NCBI RefSeq assembly: GCF_020889685.1
Contig: NZ_JACMYO010000002.1
Location: 1-64,000 of the forward strand
Length of the DNA stretch: 64,000 nt
Source: Bradyrhizobium oropedii
GTDB lineage: Bacteria > Pseudomonadota > Alphaproteobacteria > Rhizobiales > Xanthobacteraceae
Reading direction: 5' to 3'
In this document: piece after piece, positions 17,777 through 25,855 of the stretch
How the letters are laid out: each line of letters opens with the position of its first letter
Position numbering within the stretch: position 1 is the stretch's first letter
Position numbers and translations under genes: made by a program
Notes under the pieces: generated by a model
The model's database searches: none
Told to the model about the DNA's origin: nothing
The model's input: the letters and a program-made list of their open reading frames with translations, nothing else

Positions 17777-17854
17777 CGTGATGTGGTGGAGAAAAATAGA
17801 GATGAGGCAATGACATAGAGCGTTAGCGGTACTCGGTATTCACCGTCCCGGACC

Positions 17855-17940
17855 GTCATGGCCGGGCTTGTCCGACCATCCACGTCTTTCCCGCAAGTGG
17901 TGACAAAGACGTGGATGCCCGGGACAAGCCCGGGCATGAC
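17855..17940. repeat. Palindromic intergenic repeat, GTCATGGCCGGG family
   Basis: The unit begins GTCATGGCCGGGCTTGTCC and ends GGACAAGCCCGGGCATGAC, with inner arms CCACGTCTTT/AAAGACGTGG. It is a long near-perfect hairpin between two leftward genes and may end the upstream transcript. Confidence 0.85.
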
Positions 17941-17982
17941 GCGTGGAGTGGTTGGTGCCCTGACGCCTCGGACGATCGGCAG

Positions 17983-19386
17983 CTACTCCGCCCCGACCCA
18001 ATTGCCGTGGAAGCCATCCGGCACGCGGTGGCCGAGATGGACCAGTGCGGTCGGACCAGCCTCGACATCTTGCGCGTTGAAGACCGCGAGGTCGCTGCGG
18101 TTTTCGCGGGCGCGCCAGACCACCGCGACCAGCCAGCCGTCGCCCTCCGCCGCGTCAGCACCGCGTTCGACGAACACGGGCTCGGAGATCGTATCGCCGG
18201 CGGGCAAGAGATAATGGCCGAGCCGCTTGCCACGGCCGTCGACATGCACGATGCCCGACAGCGCGCCGAACATCGGCAGATCGGGGTTGGCGCAGGCATA
18301 CCAGCCGTGATTGCTCGCAAACCCCGCGCGGCGATCGTCGACGCGGGGGAATTCGCCAGTGAGGTCGTCGAGATAGGTTTGCGTGAAGCGGTCGGTGTTG
18401 CCGGAGAGGTCGAAAGTCCAGCGGCAATAGCGCGCGCGGTTCTTCTTCGGGTCGGTCTGCGAGCCGTCCGGATGGTTGAACAACGGCGCTTCCTCGAACT
18501 GCATCACGTCGGCGATGATGCGGTTGCCTTCTTCCCACGCGTTCATGACATGGAAGACGTAGCAGGTCTCGGCGCGGAACCAGACGATGTCGTTTGACGA
18601 ACCGCTGCGCTTCATCACGCCGACATAGGCGCCTTTCTCCGGCTCCCAGGCGTAGGGCGCCTGTCCGCGCATCGCGCGCTGCATGCTGCCGGTGATCGGC
18701 AGGATCGGAAACAGCACGTGATTCTCGGTAACGATGAAGTCGTGCACCATGCTGGCATACGGCGCCTCGAAGCGTTCGAACCGGCTCACCACGCCGGACG
18801 CGCTCACCGCGCCGAACGACAGCGCCGGCGTCAGCGGACCCGCGGCGTTGTAGCCGAAGAACACCATCTCGCCGGTGACCGGATCGATCTTGGGATGCGC
18901 GGTGAAGGGACCTGATATCGCGCCCTTGTAGTCGCAATAGCCGAGACGATTGAGCGTGCCGGGCTCGATCTCGGTCGGCAAATGGCCTTCCTCGAGCGCA
19001 AGCAGGCGGCCGCCATGGAAGATGATGTTGGTGTTGGCGACGCCGCCGTCGGTGGTTGTCGTTGCCGGCGTATCCGGCATCTTGCGGCCGAAGCCGCCGA
19101 ACAGCGCGCGGCCGGCGTCGTGCTCGGCCTGCCACTTCGGCGTGCGGACCCAGCGGTTGCGGTAGCTGGCGCGGCCGTTCTCGAGGTGGAAGGCATGCAG
19201 CATGCCGTCGCCGACGAACCAGTGCGCGCCCGGCGCCTCGAACTGCGGGTTGGGGCCGTTGCGGTAGAGCGTGCCGTTCAGCTCGCGCGGCAGTTCGCCG
19301 GACACCTTCAGGAACGGCGCATCGGCTTCGAACGGGATCGGCGCCAGATTGGTGCGCGCCGCGTTGGATGTGACCTGGTCGAGCAT
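17983..19386 (-). CDS. Carotenoid oxygenase family (carotenoid/stilbene cleavage dioxygenase)
   Basis: This 467-residue enzyme cleaves double bonds in carotenoid, apocarotenoid or stilbene-type substrates with a non-haem iron held by four histidines. All four are visible in family context: FTAHPKIDP, MVHDFIVTENH, YVFHVMNAWEEG and the C-terminal PDGFHGNWV. The start motif PRELNGTLYRNGPNPQFE is also typical. The ATG at 19386 (MLDQVTSNAAR) is chosen because the open frame upstream translates the operator. It is divergent from a TetR gene and has operator sites C and D between them. Confidence 0.92.
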   Translation of the reverse strand: MLDQVTSNAARTNLAPIPFEADAPFLKVSGELPRELNGTLYRNGPNPQFEAPGAHWFVGDGMLHAFHLENGRASYRNRWVRTPKWQAEHDAGRALFGGFGRKMPDTPATTTTDGGVANTNIIFHGGRLLALEEGHLPTEIEPGTLNRLGYCDYKGAISGPFTAHPKIDPVTGEMVFFGYNAAGPLTPALSFGAVSASGVVSRFERFEAPYASMVHDFIVTENHVLFPILPITGSMQRAMRGQAPYAWEPEKGAYVGVMKRSGSSNDIVWFRAETCYVFHVMNAWEEGNRIIADVMQFEEAPLFNHPDGSQTDPKKNRARYCRWTFDLSGNTDRFTQTYLDDLTGEFPRVDDRRAGFASNHGWYACANPDLPMFGALSGIVHVDGRGKRLGHYLLPAGDTISEPVFVERGADAAEGDGWLVAVVWRARENRSDLAVFNAQDVEAGPTALVHLGHRVPDGFHGNWVGAE

Positions 19387-19407
19387 TCCGGATCTCCCTG
19401 CATCATA

Positions 19408-19426
19408 ATCTTTACATCGTAAAGAT
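19408..19426. promoter_or_regulatory. TetR-type operator C
   Basis: ATCTTTACATCGTAAAGAT is identical to operator A. On the minus strand it lies just upstream of the carotenoid oxygenase start and downstream of a possible TTGACG -35, so repressor bound here would block that transcript. Confidence 0.87.
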
Positions 19427-19461
19427 ATCAGTAGGGATGACACCGAAGATCGTCAAGCAAA

Positions 19462-19480
19462 ATCTTTACAGTGTAAAAAT
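19462..19480. promoter_or_regulatory. TetR-type operator D
   Basis: ATCTTTACAGTGTAAAAAT differs from a perfect dyad by one base in the right arm. It covers the -35 element of the TetR gene promoter, so it should give autorepression. Confidence 0.83.
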
Positions 19481-19500
19481 TGCAACCTATAACGGCCGCA
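19465..19500 (+). promoter_or_regulatory. Promoter of the TetR gene with leaderless geometry
   Basis: TTTACA (19465-19470), a 17-base spacer and TATAAC (19488-19493) place the predicted transcription start on the ATG at 19500. There is no ribosome binding site before this ATG. Confidence 0.6.
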
Positions 19501-20225
19501 TGGCAAGATTATCCAAGGAAAACAAGGCGACTCGCCCCGCACAGGCCCCGAAGCGCCGGGTTACGCGAGCCGCTACCGTTCGCTCGGCACCGCGGCGCCG
19601 GACCAACGACACGCCGTATCATCATGGCGATCTGCACGAGGCGCTGTTGAAGGCCGCCGAGCGCGTGCTTGAACGTGATGGATTGGCGGGACTGACGTTG
19701 CGTGCGGTGGCGCGCGAGGCCGGCGTCTCGCACGCGGCGCCCACACATCATTTCGGCGATCTGACCGGTTTGCTCAGTGAACTCGCGGCGATTGGTTTCC
19801 GGCAATTCGGCCAAGCGATGGCGGCGGCGGACGCTTCCGCGGCGACGCCACCCGAAAAGGGCGTGGCGAGCGCCAAGGCCTATGTCGCTTATGCGCAGGC
19901 GCATCCCGGCATGTACGGGCTGATGTTCCGCAGCGAGCGGCTCGATCATGCGCGGCCGTCGCTGCACGAGGCGTCGGAGGCATCGTTCGCGGGGCTGACC
20001 CGCGGCGTCGGTGCCAGCCGGCACGAAGAGATTTCCAAGGAGCAGCTTACGCTGGACCAAGCCGCCGCGATCGCGTCCGCCTGGTCGCTGGTGCACGGCT
20101 TCACCATGCTCCTGCTCGACGGGCGCCTCAAGACGATCCTGGATCGGGCACCCGAAGGCACGTCCGCGGAAACGGTGTTGACCGCGATGCTGGGGCGGTC
20201 GGCGAGCAAACAACCGCGGCCGTAA
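19500..20225 (+). CDS. TetR-family repressor of the carotenoid oxygenase / YciB operons
   Basis: This 241-residue regulator has a basic N-terminal extension (about 40 residues), then the TetR helix-turn-helix (HHGDLHEALLKAAERVLERD, LTLRAVAREAGVSHAAPTHH FGD), then a helical ligand-binding domain ending LILDRAPEGTSAE-like helices. It is divergent from the carotenoid oxygenase and bordered by two matching dyads; the same dyads recur 1.7 kb away before the YciB operon. An apocarotenoid or similar hydrophobic molecule is a plausible inducer, but that is inference. Confidence 0.9.
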   Translation: MARLSKENKATRPAQAPKRRVTRAATVRSAPRRRTNDTPYHHGDLHEALLKAAERVLERDGLAGLTLRAVAREAGVSHAAPTHHFGDLTGLLSELAAIGFRQFGQAMAAADASAATPPEKGVASAKAYVAYAQAHPGMYGLMFRSERLDHARPSLHEASEASFAGLTRGVGASRHEEISKEQLTLDQAAAIASAWSLVHGFTMLLLDGRLKTILDRAPEGTSAETVLTAMLGRSASKQPRP

Positions 20226-20242
20226 TCGAGGCTGTCGCGCGA

Positions 20243-20845
20243 TCAGCGCTTGGTGAGCGCTGTGGTCCGGCCGCTCTGGCCGACCGTCTTGACCTGGTCT
20301 GCGCCGCATTTGAAATCGCGGGCGAAGTTGTCAGCGGCTTGCCGCGCCAACTCGTTGGCGCCGGGATTGGCCGCGGCGTCGATATAGGCGACATGGCAAA
20401 CCTCGCCCGGCGGCAGCCGCGTCACAGCGAGCATCGCGCGCGAGACCGGGCCGCCGCGGTTGTCCTGCTCGCTGTTGTCGGCGATCTGCCAGCGCTGGAT
20501 GATCGCGTACGGCTTGCTGCCGGCGGCGCGCCATTCGACCGTGTTGCCGGTCGAGCTGAACGGACCAAACCAGGCCTGCGCCGCCGGTTCCCTGGCTGCT
20601 GCTTGGTGGCTTCGGCCGACCGAGACCACTTCACGCAGGTCGCCCTCGTTGATCAGCACCACAAGGCCGGACTTTCCCGGGCAAACCCGCGTCGTGCTGC
20701 CGTCCTCCTCGTTGGGCTTGCCGATCATGCGGCAGGCCTTCGGCGCCGTCGATGTGTAGCTGCTGCTGATCGTTTCAGCGCCAGCCTGACCAGCATTTGC
20801 GCCGTCGAGCGCCATAATGATTGTTGCAAAAGCAAGGTATTTCAT
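20243..20845 (-). CDS. Secreted protein of unknown function
   Basis: This 200-residue protein has an N-terminal signal sequence (YLAFATIIMALDGANA, cleavage near AGQAGAE). Mature cysteines are KACRMI, RVCPGKSG, GEVCHVAYI and DFKCGAD. The central part (NEGDLREVVSVGR, WFGPFSSTGNTVEWR) suggests a beta-rich fold. No family is recognised. It converges with the TetR gene and stands alone. Confidence 0.65.
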   Translation of the reverse strand: MKYLAFATIIMALDGANAGQAGAETISSSYTSTAPKACRMIGKPNEEDGSTTRVCPGKSGLVVLINEGDLREVVSVGRSHQAAAREPAAQAWFGPFSSTGNTVEWRAAGSKPYAIIQRWQIADNSEQDNRGGPVSRAMLAVTRLPPGEVCHVAYIDAAANPGANELARQAADNFARDFKCGADQVKTVGQSGRTTALTKR

Positions 20846-21010
20846 CGGGGGAAACCTCCGATCCGGACGTTACTTTGTGTCTGACATATACAATCTGGGG
20901 AAGGTTCAACAGACACGCGGGAAACACCTGACAGGCGCGCGGAATCGTCCTAGAAGGGCGGCTTCGCAACTTCTGTCGCGTGCACCTTGCGTGCCGTAGC
21001 CTCGATCGTC

Positions 21011-21703
21011 ATGACCACATCATTATCGCACAAGCCCTATCGCGTCGGCCGTTCCCGCACTGGCCTCGGCCTCTTCGCCACCAAGCCGATCAAGAAAGGC
21101 ACCAAGATCATCCGCTATTTCGGGCCGCTGCTCGACTCGAAGAAGAAGGATGAGGACGCGATCGAGAACAAGTACCTGTTCGAGCTCACCAACCGCTGGA
21201 CCATCGACGGCTCGATCCGCGAGAACGTCGCCCGCTACATCAACCACGCCTGCCGGCCGAACGCGGAATCCGACGTCAAGCCGCGCAAGCGCAAGGTGTT
21301 CATCCGCGCCATCAAGGACATCGAGCCGGGCGACGAGATCAACTACGACTACGGAACCGACTATTTCAAAGCCTATCTGAAGCCGATCGGCTGCAAGTGC
21401 GATGCCTGCGAGAAGAAGCGCAAGAAGCAGCGCGCGGAGGCGCGGGCGGAGCGGGTGCGGCTGAAGGAAAAGGCCGAGCGGAAAGCCAAGCGTGAGGCTG
21501 AGAAGCTCGCTGAGAAGCGGTCCAAGGAGCGGAAGGCCAAGGCGAAGAAGGCTGCCAAAGCCAATGGCAAGGTCGCCAACGGCAACGCCCTGAATGGCAA
21601 GGCCTTAAACGGGAAGCACCTCAACGGCCACAGCCTGACCGCCGCGGCTGGCAAGCGGGTGGCGCCCTCAAAGCGCGCTGCTGCGCGCGTGCTGCAGGCC
21701 TGA
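21011..21703 (+). CDS. SET-domain protein lysine methyltransferase-like, with Lys-rich tail
   Basis: This 230-residue protein has a complete SET domain (about 8-120): GLGLFATKPIKKGTKIIRYF, the SAM/catalytic knot RYINHACRPNAE and GDEINYDYGTDYF. A short post-SET-like CKCDACE follows. The C-terminal ~95 residues are Lys/Ala/Glu-rich and then repeat NGK(V/A)xNG five times, likely a disordered, nucleic-acid-binding tail. SET proteins methylate lysines in eukaryotes; bacterial versions can modify histone-like proteins or host targets. The ATG at 21011 is preferred over a TTG at 20987, though no good ribosome binding site is seen. Confidence 0.85.
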   Translation: MTTSLSHKPYRVGRSRTGLGLFATKPIKKGTKIIRYFGPLLDSKKKDEDAIENKYLFELTNRWTIDGSIRENVARYINHACRPNAESDVKPRKRKVFIRAIKDIEPGDEINYDYGTDYFKAYLKPIGCKCDACEKKRKKQRAEARAERVRLKEKAERKAKREAEKLAEKRSKERKAKAKKAAKANGKVANGNALNGKALNGKHLNGHSLTAAAGKRVAPSKRAAARVLQA

Positions 21704-21732
21704 GTTACGAAACCGATCCTGTTCGACGATTG

Positions 21733-22167
21733 TCATGACGCGCGCGCCGGATGGCGCGCTGGACGCGGCAGGTAGGCGCATTCGGCGAGCGTGGTTCCGT
21801 CGAGTTCGCGCATGAAGGCTTCGCGGGCCGCCGCGAGCCTGGCTTTCAGCCGGCAGCGCGGCAGCAGCACGCATTCTCCGCCATCATCCCTGAAACATTC
21901 GACCAGCGGGCTGCCGCCTTCAAGCGCGCGCACCACCTCGCCAAGCGTGATCGCCTGCGGGGCGCGCGCCAGCGAAAATCCGCCGCCCGCGCCGCGCTGG
22001 GTCGCGATGAAGCCGGCCTCGGCGAGGTCGCGCACCACCTTGGCGAGGTGGTTGCGGGAAATGCCGAATTCGGCCGCGATCTCACCGGTGGCAAACGAAC
22101 GGTCCGGCTCGCCGGCCAGCCGCATCAGGGCGCGCAGCGCAAAATCCGTGAACGATGTGAGGCGCAT
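21733..22167 (-). CDS. Rrf2-family regulator (NsrR-like)
   Basis: This 144-residue winged-helix regulator starts MRLTSFTDFALRALMRLAG, the Rrf2 signature, with helix-turn-helix AAEFGISRNHLAKVVRDLAE and wing GAGGGFSLAR. Three cysteines (VECF, GECVLLPRC) sit where NsrR/IscR bind an iron-sulfur cluster, and the spacing fits NsrR. It is divergent from a truncated haemoglobin gene, the classic nitric-oxide pairing. Confidence 0.88.
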   Translation of the reverse strand: MRLTSFTDFALRALMRLAGEPDRSFATGEIAAEFGISRNHLAKVVRDLAEAGFIATQRGAGGGFSLARAPQAITLGEVVRALEGGSPLVECFRDDGGECVLLPRCRLKARLAAAREAFMRELDGTTLAECAYLPRPARHPARAS

Positions 22168-22212
22168 GGAAGCCCTTCGAAATCAGCACTTGGCGGATCA
22201 GCTATAGCAATC

Positions 22213-22239
22213 TAAATAGGCATTTGAAATACCTATTTA
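22213..22239. promoter_or_regulatory. NsrR-like operator between Rrf2 and truncated haemoglobin genes
   Basis: A 27-base dyad has arms TAAATAGGCATTT and AAATACCTATTTA around a single G, with one mismatch. The inner core GCATTT-N-AAATAC resembles known NsrR boxes. It lies between the two divergent genes. Confidence 0.78.
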
Positions 22240-22251
22240 TGGAGACCCGCA

Positions 22252-22713
22252 ATGGCGGAGGCAGAGCGCCGCGAGCAGATCACGGCCGGCATCATCGAGC
22301 GGACCGGCATCACCGAGGCTCTCATCGAGCAGTTGGTCCATGGCTTCTACGCAAAGGTCCGCAAGGACCCGATGATCGGGCCGGTGTTCGAGGCCAGGAT
22401 CACCGATTGGGAGCCGCATCTGGCGCGGATGTGCGCGTTCTGGTCGTCGGTCGCGCTGATGACCGGGCGTTATCACGGCACGCCGATGGTCAAGCACATG
22501 CCGCTGCCGATTGATGCCGCGCATTTCGACCGCTGGCTCGAGCTGTTCGAGGCGACCGCGCATGAACTTTGCGCACCCGTCGCTGCGGTTCATTTCGTCG
22601 AGCGCGCACGCCGCATCGCCTCCAGCCTCGAGATGGGCGTCGCCAGCGGGCAGGGCGTGATGCTGGCGGTCGGCGAACGTTACAGGCGAAGCGAAGCAGG
22701 AGCAGCGGGGTAA
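22252..22713 (+). CDS. Group III truncated haemoglobin
   Basis: This 153-residue globin has trHb3 features: ALIEQLVHGFYAKVRKDPMIGPVF near the N-terminus, FWSSVALMTGRYHGTPMVKH and the proximal histidine region IDAAHFDRWLELFEAT. Such globins are linked to nitric-oxide detoxification or oxygen binding in low oxygen. The neighbouring Rrf2 regulator and NsrR-like box support a nitric-oxide response. Confidence 0.9.
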   Translation: MAEAERREQITAGIIERTGITEALIEQLVHGFYAKVRKDPMIGPVFEARITDWEPHLARMCAFWSSVALMTGRYHGTPMVKHMPLPIDAAHFDRWLELFEATAHELCAPVAAVHFVERARRIASSLEMGVASGQGVMLAVGERYRRSEAGAAG

Positions 22714-22730
22714 GGCGGCACTCCGACCCC

Positions 22731-22814
22731 GTCATTGCGAGGAGCGAAGCGACGAGGCAATCCACGGTTCCGCACATGCGGCTCGATGGATTGCTTCGCT
22801 TCGCTCGCAATGAC
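22731..22814. repeat. Palindromic intergenic repeat, GTCATTGCGAGG family
   Basis: This copy has ends GTCATTGCGAGG and CTCGCAATGAC and inner arms GCAATCCA/TGGATTGC, as in the copy at 9099-9213. Confidence 0.85.
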
Positions 22815-22822
22815 GAACGCTG

Positions 22823-23221
22823 CTACGCCGCCACCACACCTTCACTTCTGCGCAACCCGACATATTGCAGTTCGGCGAACACGCCGGTGGCGATTGCCTG
22901 GGCGAGGATGACGATGGTCCCGAGCAGGTTCGGCGTCACCGCGCCCGAGAGCAGCAGCGCGATGCTGGCCAGCGTCCAGACCGCGTTGCCGACCACCACC
23001 AGCATCACCACCGCCTTCGGCGCGGATGTGCGGCTGCCGAGCCAACCGACCAGCGCGGTGTAGGCGACCAGGAACAACCCGGTCTCGCGCAGCAACGCTT
23101 CCGGCAGGCCGAGCAGCGATGCCAGCGCGCCGGCGTCGAGCACCATGGCTATGGCGGATACGCCGCTGAAGACGGCGTCGGCGAGCAAGGCGCGGCGCAG
23201 CAGCTGGGACGAATGGATCAT
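22823..23221 (-). CDS. Four-helix membrane protein of unknown function
   Basis: This 132-residue protein has four hydrophobic segments (AVFSGVSAIAMVLDAGALASL, GLFLVAYTALVGWLG, AVVMLVVVGNAVWTLASIALLL, GTIVILAQAIATGVFAEL). An AGGAG site precedes the ATG. It is probably the second gene of a leftward pair with the small membrane gene at 23258, divergent from an MmyB-type regulator. I do not recognise the family beyond a general integral membrane protein. Confidence 0.75.
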   Translation of the reverse strand: MIHSSQLLRRALLADAVFSGVSAIAMVLDAGALASLLGLPEALLRETGLFLVAYTALVGWLGSRTSAPKAVVMLVVVGNAVWTLASIALLLSGAVTPNLLGTIVILAQAIATGVFAELQYVGLRRSEGVVAA

Positions 23222-23257
23222 GGCAGTCTCTCCTCTGGTTGGTTGGGATGGCGTTGG

Positions 23258-23476
23258 TCAGCGGAACAGGGATTGCAGCTGACGCCACAGCCGGAACGGG
23301 CAGAGCGCCTTGCCGACCTTGATCTCGACCGCATAGACCTGCGCGAACACGAACACGCCCGTGTCGTGCACGAGCGGCTGGGGCATGTTGAGCGAACGTG
23401 CGACCAGCCAGGTGCCCAGATGGAGCAGCCACGGGATCAGGACGGCGAGGGCGCGGATAAGGGACAGCATCAGCAT
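23258..23476 (-). CDS. Small membrane protein, unknown function
   Basis: This 72-residue protein has an N-terminal hydrophobic helix (LIRALAVLIPWLLHLGTWLVA) and a short tail with VFVFAQVYAVEIKVGKALCP. The ATG at 23476 is chosen because AGGAG lies six bases upstream; the ATG two codons before abuts the site. It heads a leftward pair with the four-helix protein and is divergent from the MmyB-like regulator. Confidence 0.6.
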   Translation of the reverse strand: MLMLSLIRALAVLIPWLLHLGTWLVARSLNMPQPLVHDTGVFVFAQVYAVEIKVGKALCPFRLWRQLQSLFR

Positions 23477-23524
23477 GGTCATCTCCTGTGCCGTGGAAGA
23501 TGAGCCGCCCGGCGCGCCAATTCG

Positions 23525-23541
23525 ATTACCTCAGGCGTAAT
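23525..23541. promoter_or_regulatory. Putative operator of the MmyB-like regulator
   Basis: ATTACCTCAGGCGTAAT is a partial dyad (arms ATTAC/GTAAT) between divergent genes. It resembles the ATTACCTC-type palindromes that often accompany this regulator class. Confidence 0.45.
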
Positions 23542-23576
23542 GGAACGGGCGAATTTCGCATGGTAGGTTTTGCAGC

Positions 23577-24401
23577 ATGAACGCACATGCATCCACAGCG
23601 CGGGCCGAGCCCGCAAAACCCCTCCTTGTCGGCGAGCACCTGCGCGAGTGGCGGCAGCGCCGGCATCTCAGCCAGCTCGACCTTGCCGTCGACGCCGAAA
23701 TCTCGGCGCGGCATTTGAGCTTCGTCGAGACCGGCCGCTCGGCGCCGTCGCGCGACATGGTCCTCAAACTGGCGGAGCGCCTCGACGTGCCCCTACGCGA
23801 ACGCAACGTGCTGCTGGTCGCCGCGGGCTTCGCACCCGCTTTCCCGCAACGCTCGCTGGAGGATCCCGCGCTGAAATCGGCGCGCGAGGCGATCAATCTG
23901 GTGCTGAAGGCTCACGAGCCCAATCCGGCGCTGGCCTATGACCGGCACTGGAATCTGGTCTCCGCCAACCGCATGGTGGCGCCGCTGCTCGAGGGCGTGC
24001 CGCAGCGGCTGCTCGGCCAGCCCTTCAACATCCTGCGGCTGGCCTTTCACCCGGAGGGCTTGGCGCCGCGCACCGTGAATCTGGCGGAATGGGCCGCGCA
24101 TCTTTTGGAGCGGCTGCACCGGCAATGCGAGGCGACAGCTGATCCGGAGCTGCTCAAGCTCTATCAAGATCTGAAGTCCTATCCGATCCCGGCGCGGTCG
24201 GCCCCAATCACGGCGGACAACAACGTCGCGCTTCCGTTCAAGCTCCGCCTCAACGGCGAGATCCTGAGCTTCATCTCGACGACCATGGTGTTCGGCACGC
24301 CGGTCGATATCACGTTGCAGGAACTGGCGCTGGAGACCTTCTTTCCGGCCGACGAGCTGACCGCCGAGCGGACGCGGCAGATGGCAGCCAGTATGAAATA
24401 G
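23577..24401 (+). CDS. MmyB-type helix-turn-helix transcriptional regulator
   Basis: This 274-residue protein has an N-terminal XRE-like helix-turn-helix (LREWRQRRHLSQLDLAVDAE, ISARHLSFVETGRSAPSRDM) and a C-terminal PAS-like ligand-binding domain of the MmyB family (ALAYDRHWNLVSANRMVAPLL, PFNILRLAFHPEGLAPRTVN). These regulators are usually local repressors or activators of a divergent gene; here that is the small membrane pair on the left. Ligand is unknown. Confidence 0.88.
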   Translation: MNAHASTARAEPAKPLLVGEHLREWRQRRHLSQLDLAVDAEISARHLSFVETGRSAPSRDMVLKLAERLDVPLRERNVLLVAAGFAPAFPQRSLEDPALKSAREAINLVLKAHEPNPALAYDRHWNLVSANRMVAPLLEGVPQRLLGQPFNILRLAFHPEGLAPRTVNLAEWAAHLLERLHRQCEATADPELLKLYQDLKSYPIPARSAPITADNNVALPFKLRLNGEILSFISTTMVFGTPVDITLQELALETFFPADELTAERTRQMAASMK

Positions 24402-24464
24402 CGGCTTGTCTCGGGGCGCTTTCGGCTTACCTTCCGGGTTCCATTTCCGCCGGGAGCCCCCGCC

Positions 24465-25130
24465 ATGAGCGATCTGAAGCCGCTTCGCCTCGACATCGTC
24501 TCCGACGTCGTTTGTCCCTGGTGCTACATCGGCAAGCATCGCATCGAGGACGCGCTCAAGCTGGTGCCTGACGTGCCGGTCGAGGTGCACTGGCGGCCGT
24601 TCTTCCTCAACAATTGGGTGCCGCGCGAGGGCATCAGCCGCGACGAATATCTCACCGCCAAGTTCGGCTCGGTCGAGGCCTACAAGGGTATTGCCAGCCG
24701 CGTGGTCGCAGCCGCCAACGAGGAGGGGCTCACCTACCATCCCGAGCTCGTCAAGCGGCAGCCCAACACGATCGACTGCCACCGGCTGATCCACTGGGCC
24801 GAGGCCAAGGGCAAGGCGGCCGAGATGAAGCAGCGGCTGATGGAGCTGTATTTCCGCGACGGCGGCGATCTCACCGACACCGACATGCTGGTGCAGGCAG
24901 CCGCCGATGTCGGGCTCGATGCCGACGACGTACGCAAGCGCCTTGCCACCGATGAGGATGTCGCGCTGGTCTCGGCGCAGGCCCAGGAGGCCGCCGAGAA
25001 GGGCATCTCCGGCGTGCCGACCTTCGTGTTCGCGCAGAAATACGCAGTGTCCGGCGCGCAGCCGGCCGAGCAGCTCGCCCGCGCCATCCGCCAGGTCTCG
25101 GCCGAGATCAACGCGCAGGCGGCGGAGTAG
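24465..25130 (+). CDS. DsbA-family oxidoreductase (FrnE-like)
   Basis: This 221-residue protein has the FrnE/2-hydroxychromene isomerase-like thioredoxin fold: IVSDVVCPWCYIGKHR with a CPWC active site, QPNTIDCHRLIHWA and the cis-Pro region GISGVPTFVFAQKYAVSGAQ. No signal peptide, so it acts in the cytoplasm. FrnE-like proteins are tied to thiol oxidoreduction and stress. A terminator follows at 25147. Confidence 0.9.
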   Translation: MSDLKPLRLDIVSDVVCPWCYIGKHRIEDALKLVPDVPVEVHWRPFFLNNWVPREGISRDEYLTAKFGSVEAYKGIASRVVAAANEEGLTYHPELVKRQPNTIDCHRLIHWAEAKGKAAEMKQRLMELYFRDGGDLTDTDMLVQAAADVGLDADDVRKRLATDEDVALVSAQAQEAAEKGISGVPTFVFAQKYAVSGAQPAEQLARAIRQVSAEINAQAAE

Positions 25131-25146
25131 TCCGCAATCCCTTTCC

Positions 25147-25173
25147 AAAGCCCGGCTCACGCCGGGCTTTTTC
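25147..25173 (+). terminator. Rho-independent terminator after the DsbA-like gene
   Basis: A perfect 10-bp stem AAAGCCCGGC/GCCGGGCTTT with loop TCAC is followed by TTCG. It lies 16 bases after the stop codon. Confidence 0.87.
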
Positions 25174-25216
25174 GTTTGCCCACACCATCCATCGGAAAAC
25201 AATCTGGGAGACAACC

Positions 25217-25855
25217 ATGATCTACGAGCTGCGCACCTACACGGTACGTCCAGGCACCGTCGGCGAGATGGTGAAGGCCGCGAGCACGATCTCGCGCGAC
25301 ATCCGCGCCGACAATTTCGGCAAGCTGGAAGGTTACTGGATCACCGAGATCGGTCCGCTCAATCAGGTCATGCACATGTGGAGCTACGCCGACCTCAATG
25401 AGCGGACCCGACTGCGCGCAGAGCTTTCCAAAAATCCGCGCTGGACCGGCGAGTACATTCCGGCGATCCGTCCGCTCTTGGTGCGCCAGGAGGTCCGGCT
25501 GCTCAATGCGATCATTGCGCCGGTGGCCCCGGCCACCAAAGGCAACATCTACGAATTCCGCAACTATCGCGCCAAGCCGCTCGGCGGCGTCAAGCAATGG
25601 CTCGATCTGTTCACCGGCGTGATGCCGGAGCGCGAGAAATACTCCAAGATCGTCGGCCTGTGGCAAACCGATGCGGGGCAGCCCAACGAGGTCTGTCACA
25701 TCTGGGCCTATCCCGATCTCAACGCCCGTGCCGCGGCGCGCGGCGGCGCGATGAAGGATCCGGCCTGGCTGGAATTCCTCGGCAAGGGCACGCAGCTGCT
25801 CGAGGAAATGCACTCGACCATCATGCTGCCGGCACCGCATTCGCCGTTGCAGTAG
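25217..25855 (+). CDS. NIPSNAP family protein
   Basis: This 212-residue protein has two tandem NIPSNAP domains: MIYELRTYTVRPGTVGEM with LNQVMHMWSYADLNERTRLR, then NIYEFRNYRAKPLGGVKQWL with PNEVCHIWAYPDLNARAAAR. The fold is a ferredoxin-like dimeric barrel; in bacteria the role is unknown, though many lie in catabolic gene clusters. A GGGAGACAACC ribosome binding site precedes the ATG. Confidence 0.9.
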   Translation: MIYELRTYTVRPGTVGEMVKAASTISRDIRADNFGKLEGYWITEIGPLNQVMHMWSYADLNERTRLRAELSKNPRWTGEYIPAIRPLLVRQEVRLLNAIIAPVAPATKGNIYEFRNYRAKPLGGVKQWLDLFTGVMPEREKYSKIVGLWQTDAGQPNEVCHIWAYPDLNARAAARGGAMKDPAWLEFLGKGTQLLEEMHSTIMLPAPHSPLQ

